DNA of 64,000 nucleotides from CAZJAH01 sp964544155 (GTDB lineage: Bacteria > Bacteroidota > Ignavibacteria > Kapaibacteriales > UBA2268): assembly GCA_964544155.1 (NCBI GenBank), contig CAZJAH010000006.1, positions 30,200 through 94,199 on the forward strand. The letters are read 5' to 3'. A model generated the notes under the pieces. The model saw nothing but the letters and a program-made list of their open reading frames with translations, was not told the origin of the DNA and searched no databases. Shown one piece after another: positions 60,458 through 64,000 of this stretch (position 1 is its first letter; every line of letters starts with the position of its first letter). A program made the position numbers and the translations under genes.

Positions 60458-61753
60458 TCAACTGTCCATTCTGATCCATTTCGCGAGATCTTTAAATGAA
60501 GGCTTTTTGCCGTACATGAGTATTCCGACCCTGTATATCTTTGCTGCCAGCCAGAGGCTTCCCAGGAAAGTACCCAGCATGAGAACAATTGAAAGTATCA
60601 CCTGCCAGGCGGGCACATCGGTAGCTGCAATTCTTACTATCATCAAAATCGGGCTGAAAAAAGGTATCAGCGACATCACTACCGCCAGAGTACCATCGGG
60701 ATTGCTCATTACATTGAATATTACGAGTATGGGGATAATTATCGGCAATGTGATGGGCAGAGTAAGCTGTTGGGCATCCTGCTCCTGGTCAACAGCCGAG
60801 CCTACTGCGGCGAACAGACATGAATAAATGAAATATCCCGCCAGGAAATAAAAGATGAATCCTACTCCTATCCAGGGAGATATTTCGGGCATTTCGAAAC
60901 CGCCAGCCGAAAAAGCCTGCGCCTCAGCAGAAGCCATTCCTCCGGAGGCCATTTGCGATTGAGCGATTTCCGGCCCCATTATGGCAGCGGCAGCCGTAAG
61001 TATTATGGAAGACAGCACTACCCAGAAAATTACCTGAGTAAGCCCGACAAATCCGATACCGAGGACTTTACCCATCATAATCTCAAATGGCTTAGCCGAT
61101 GAGGCAATGATTTCCACAATTCTGTTTGCTTTTTCCTCTGTAACGCCCCGCATTACCATAGTGCCGTAAATAAACATAAGTCCGTAAATAAGGAATCCGA
61201 GGAAATAGCCCAATCCGGCGTATAATTCGGAATAATCCTTCTTTAAGCCTTCTTCAGTGATCTTCTGTGTTTCTATATTAATTCCGCTTTCAACCATTTT
61301 GATAACATCTTCGGACGCGCCGGATTCTATCAGACGCTTATGCCTTACAATGCGGCTTAAGTCAGACCTGAGCGCGTTCATGAAGCCTATACCCCCGCCG
61401 CTTTTTGTGTAAACGCTCCCTTTACCCCTTTCTAGGAAATCTTCCGGCAAATACAGGTAGCCGTCAAGCTCGTTCTTAAGAACCTTTTCTTTCAGCACGC
61501 TCTGCGATTCGGATGACTTAAAGTACTTCGCGGGATCAGTTTTAATTATTTCATCAGATATTGATTCTGTTTTATCTACAACGGCTATCTGCTTGCCTGT
61601 ATCCTCCATTGAAAGTATGGTAATAGCTGCAGGAACAGCTATAATAAGCAGCAGGGCAAAAGGCCCCAGCAAAGTACCGAGAATAAATCCTTTTGATTTG
61701 ATCCTTTTTATATATTCATGTGAAATTATCGTATATATTTTTGACTGTGCCAT
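60458..61753 (-). CDS. ABC transporter permease, NatB-like
   Basis: 431 residues. A first membrane helix (about 22-50, GFILGTLLGPFALLLIIAVP) is followed by a large extracytoplasmic domain (about 55-180) and five or so helices in the C-terminal half. The block IYGTMVMRGVTEEKANRIVE then IASSAKPFEIMMGKVLGIG is the ABC-2/NatB signature. It pairs with the ATPase encoded upstream, and the two frames overlap by one base (TAATG). NatAB exports sodium; other relatives export peptides or drugs, so the substrate is not fixed. Confidence 0.9.
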   Translation of the reverse strand: MAQSKIYTIISHEYIKRIKSKGFILGTLLGPFALLLIIAVPAAITILSMEDTGKQIAVVDKTESISDEIIKTDPAKYFKSSESQSVLKEKVLKNELDGYLYLPEDFLERGKGSVYTKSGGGIGFMNALRSDLSRIVRHKRLIESGASEDVIKMVESGINIETQKITEEGLKKDYSELYAGLGYFLGFLIYGLMFIYGTMVMRGVTEEKANRIVEIIASSAKPFEIMMGKVLGIGFVGLTQVIFWVVLSSIILTAAAAIMGPEIAQSQMASGGMASAEAQAFSAGGFEMPEISPWIGVGFIFYFLAGYFIYSCLFAAVGSAVDQEQDAQQLTLPITLPIIIPILVIFNVMSNPDGTLAVVMSLIPFFSPILMIVRIAATDVPAWQVILSIVLMLGTFLGSLWLAAKIYRVGILMYGKKPSFKDLAKWIRMDS

Positions 61754-62661
61754 TATTCCTCCTTTCGCGATACAGTTTCTACAAATATTTCATGAAGGCT
61801 GGGAGCTTGTATATCGAATTTGTAAATTTTGACTTTATCAGCGGCAATTTTCAATAATTCCGAAGGATTATTCATATCCTTGGGGAGTTTGAATTCCACT
61901 CTGCCTTTTGATTTGTTTATCAGCTTGATGCCGTTCATTTCATTAATAAATGAATCGTCTCCATCAAATTCAATTACTGCCGTATCCCTGCCAAAACCGC
62001 TTTTTATTTCTGAAACTTTGCCTTCGAGGACTACCCGGCCATTATTGATAAGGCATATATCGTCGCATAACTGCTCGACCTGCTCCATCACATGTGTTGA
62101 TAGAATAATGGTCTTTCCAGCGTCTTTTAGTTCAAGAATGACATCTTTAAGAGTGTCTCGGTTAACAGGATCGAATCCGGAAAAAGGCTCGTCGAAGATA
62201 AGAAAGTCAGGATCATGCGTGACAGTACTTATAAACTGCACTTTCTGCTGCATACCTTTAGATAGCTCCTGTATCTTTTTGTGCTGCCAGTTGAGTGCAC
62301 CGAGCTTATCCAGCCATCGCCTTGAAGAAATAAGCGCGTCTTTGCCATCCATACCTTTCAGCCTGGCGAAGTAAACAAGCTGCTCTATAACTTTGCTTTT
62401 TTTGTAAAGGCCCCTCTCTTCTGGTAGATAACCTATGCGGTTTTGTAATTTACTGCTTACGCGTTCACCATATAGAGTAATGCTGCCCTCATCAGGCATT
62501 AGTATATTAGTTATCATACGGATGGTCGTGGTCTTGCCCGCTCCGTTCGGACCCAGCAGGCCGAAAATCCTTCCGGAATAAGCTTTAAAGCTGACGCCGT
62601 CAACAGCAACGCTTTTCCCGAATTTTTTTACTATACTATTCACATTTAATATTTCATTCAT
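61753..62661 (-). CDS. ABC transporter ATP-binding protein, NatA-like
   Basis: 302 residues. Walker A GLLGPNGAGKTTTIRMI near residue 35, the Q-loop region IGYLPEERGLYKKSKVIEQL, signature ELSKGMQQKVQFI near 130, Walker B DFLIFDEPFSGFDPVN near 152 and the H-loop LSTHVMEQVEQLCDD near 185 are complete. The C-terminal 80 residues form a substrate-specific tail. It supplies ATP energy to the permease coded next. It starts the operon. The upstream gap to the integrase gene is about 265 bases. Confidence 0.93.
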   Translation of the reverse strand: MNEILNVNSIVKKFGKSVAVDGVSFKAYSGRIFGLLGPNGAGKTTTIRMITNILMPDEGSITLYGERVSSKLQNRIGYLPEERGLYKKSKVIEQLVYFARLKGMDGKDALISSRRWLDKLGALNWQHKKIQELSKGMQQKVQFISTVTHDPDFLIFDEPFSGFDPVNRDTLKDVILELKDAGKTIILSTHVMEQVEQLCDDICLINNGRVVLEGKVSEIKSGFGRDTAVIEFDGDDSFINEMNGIKLINKSKGRVEFKLPKDMNNPSELLKIAADKVKIYKFDIQAPSLHEIFVETVSRKEE

Positions 62662-62926
62662 AGATCACCATTGATTTTTCAATACTGCAAATTTACGAAT
62701 ATTAAAAGGTATAAACTCGTTGTTTTATTTTATTTGTCGCTTAATTTGCCGTTCAGCTTGTCTGTGCCTGTGTTTTGGCATTTTTTATATGCCCGGGGGA
62801 TTGTGTGCATTTGTGTTGTTTTAGTGCTTTTGCCATCGTATTATTATGATAATTGCTGTAAATTTACTGTACGTCTAATTTCTTACTGTAACTTTTAAAT
62901 ATGCTGCGTATTGTCCTTGTTTTCAT
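62662..62926. other. T-rich non-coding stretch between the ABC operon and the integrase
   Basis: 265 bases, under the 300-base rule, but placed between a host-like operon and a recombinase. It should hold the promoter of the ABC transporter operon. No tRNA gene, no direct repeat matching an attachment core, and no clear terminator were recognised. A frame of 75 codons at 62671-62898 has the low-complexity look of T-rich non-coding DNA. Confidence 0.4.
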
Positions 62927-63970
62927 TCACAATATAGTATTTTCCAATTTCTCGCCCAACTTTTTTATGTCATAATCATCGTAAATATTGAGCGTTAAAT
63001 TTATATCTTTATGACGTGCCAGACGTTTTACGTCATTAATTGATATATTGCCCTCAGATACTGACTTCATCAAGCTGGAAACGAATTTTTTCCGTATGGC
63101 ATGGTATTTTTTATCAACAGGCCCGTGATATTTTCGCCACTTGTAGTCAAGGGTAGTATAATTGTTGTAATGGAAGAGCTTCTCCCTATTCCCATTCATG
63201 CTTTGAAGGCAGCGAATAATAATCCTTAATTGCTTTGTGATTGGGAACAATTCATCATCGTCCGTATAGATTTTATTTTTAATAGTAATCAGGTTATTTG
63301 CCAGATCAATTTGTTCCCAGGTTAAACGGTATGCTTCCTGTACTCGAAAGCCAGAAAAATTAAGGAACAAAAGAAACAGGATATACTCATGATCCCCTAT
63401 TGTGTTTGCTTTCTCTATTAATGACAGGAACTCCTGCTCGCTTAGAGCCTGCGGTTTTTTATGCGGCACGCGCCGATGAATCACTTTTATTTTTACATCA
63501 GGCATCATATTGTTATCGATAAGATATGACATGAAGTTGTTTATGGCGGCTGCATAAAAGTTGATCGTTCTGGCAGTTCCGCTAACTTCCCCGTTGTTTA
63601 CCTTGTCAGCACATTCTTTTAGATATTCCGGAGTGATGGGCGCGTTTTCCGGGATCAGCTTAAATAGTACGCTCCGGTAATTAGCCAAGGTCGATTTAGC
63701 GCGGCCCTGCTTATTTTTGTATTGCAGGAACATGTCTATTGTTTCATCTCTGTTTAGTTGTTTTACAGGAGGCTTGCCGCTTTCTATCAGATATTTATTG
63801 TAGAGTGTGTAATATAGCTCATAAGCTTCCTGCCGGCCTTCCTTTGTGTTTTCAATGCCTGTGTAGAATGGTTTTTTATTAATTTCAATAATGATTTTTT
63901 TATAGCCTGTATTGCGGACATATACCGATCCGAGCGGTACATCAAACAATTTGCCTGATTTTTTTGCCAT
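62927..63970 (-). CDS. Tyrosine recombinase / phage-type integrase
   Basis: 347 residues. An N-terminal SAM-like core-binding domain (about 75-160, TIDMFLQYKNKQGRAKSTLA) is followed by the catalytic domain. It has the first Arg in NFSGFRVQEAYRLTW near 208, a Lys-containing beta-hairpin (NKIYTDDDELFPIT), HAIRKKFVSSL near 287 (HxxR), RLARHKDINLTLNIY near 315 (second His and the nucleophile Tyr). All five to six catalytic residues are present. It resembles integrases of prophages and conjugative elements in FCB bacteria. It is the last gene in the window, so an element may lie to its right. Its ATG has AGAGG upstream. Confidence 0.9.
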   Translation of the reverse strand: MAKKSGKLFDVPLGSVYVRNTGYKKIIIEINKKPFYTGIENTKEGRQEAYELYYTLYNKYLIESGKPPVKQLNRDETIDMFLQYKNKQGRAKSTLANYRSVLFKLIPENAPITPEYLKECADKVNNGEVSGTARTINFYAAAINNFMSYLIDNNMMPDVKIKVIHRRVPHKKPQALSEQEFLSLIEKANTIGDHEYILFLLFLNFSGFRVQEAYRLTWEQIDLANNLITIKNKIYTDDDELFPITKQLRIIIRCLQSMNGNREKLFHYNNYTTLDYKWRKYHGPVDKKYHAIRKKFVSSLMKSVSEGNISINDVKRLARHKDINLTLNIYDDYDIKKLGEKLENTIL

Positions 63971-64000
63971 GTTGTTGCCTCTTTATTTTTGATTAGGGAT

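Noticed and set aside
62671..62898. 75-codon frame in the gap before the integrase
   Set aside because: It is rich in Cys, Tyr, Phe and Leu as expected from T-rich non-coding DNA, with no start site or family match.

Overview
The window looks like a chromosomal segment of a Gram-negative, at least partly anaerobic bacterium of the Fibrobacteres-Chlorobi-Bacteroidetes (FCB) group, most likely on the Ignavibacteria/Kapabacteria side rather than a classical Bacteroides. Reasons seen in the sequence: a DUF1501 protein ends in a type IX secretion (T9SS) C-terminal sorting domain; an ExbB-ExbD-ExbD-TonB-PstS-like-TPR operon of the type common in that group is present; several promoters fit the Bacteroidetes TTTG / TAnnTTTG pattern; and many genes nevertheless have good Shine-Dalgarno sites. 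GC looks to be near 40 percent by eye (not computed). KdsA and LptC imply LPS, UbiE/MenG implies quinone, and a trimeric [FeFe] hydrogenase implies H2 metabolism linked to NAD(P)H and ferredoxin. No rRNA, tRNA or CRISPR array was found.

Layout. 1-3631 (minus): operon DUF1800, DUF1501 with T9SS tail, and a truncated LamG-like secreted protein. 3936-6426 (minus): CPBP protease, YitT, MenG. 6816-11293 (plus): three-gene [FeFe] hydrogenase operon whose first gene is an HndB-HndC-like fusion. 11523-17738 (minus): STAS protein, ExbB, two ExbDs, TonB, a small membrane protein, a PstS-like lipoprotein and a TPR protein. 17915-23590 (minus): PrmC and PyrB, HU, then KdsA-LptC-TpiA-PgsA-PgpA for envelope synthesis. 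23773-30351 (plus): ComB, FtsK, a gene-poor stretch with a decayed surface-protein gene and a hairpin repeat, RecN and an HD hydrolase. 30353-33306: a 22-bp tandem repeat, then a Wzz-like and an SLBB polysaccharide-export gene. 33423-36296 (plus): overlapping genes for an inositol-monophosphatase-like protein, DapF and an M20 amidohydrolase. 36287-39175 (minus): two paralogous membrane metallophosphoesterases. 39343-46332: a redoxin, CDGSH protein, ArgS-RsfS-LytR_C cluster, guanine deaminase, ECF sigma factor and U32 peptidase-like protein. 46561-51159: a 1532-residue acyl-CoA-synthetase-like/unknown/GNAT protein. 51289-60117: CbpA-like DnaJ, a phosphofructokinase with PPi-type residues, HD-GYP plus receiver, HolA, ProS, a PHP phosphoesterase, TrmD and RimM. 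60196-62661: a very small membrane protein and a NatAB-like ABC exporter. 62927-63970: a tyrosine recombinase that may mark the edge of a mobile element.

Most of the window is conserved housekeeping. The parts most worth a second look are the giant synthetase-GNAT protein with about 790 unrecognised residues, the fused hydrogenase flavin subunit, the tandem repeat that duplicates the 3' end of the Wzz-like gene, the decayed surface-protein gene next to a hairpin repeat, and the integrase at the right edge.
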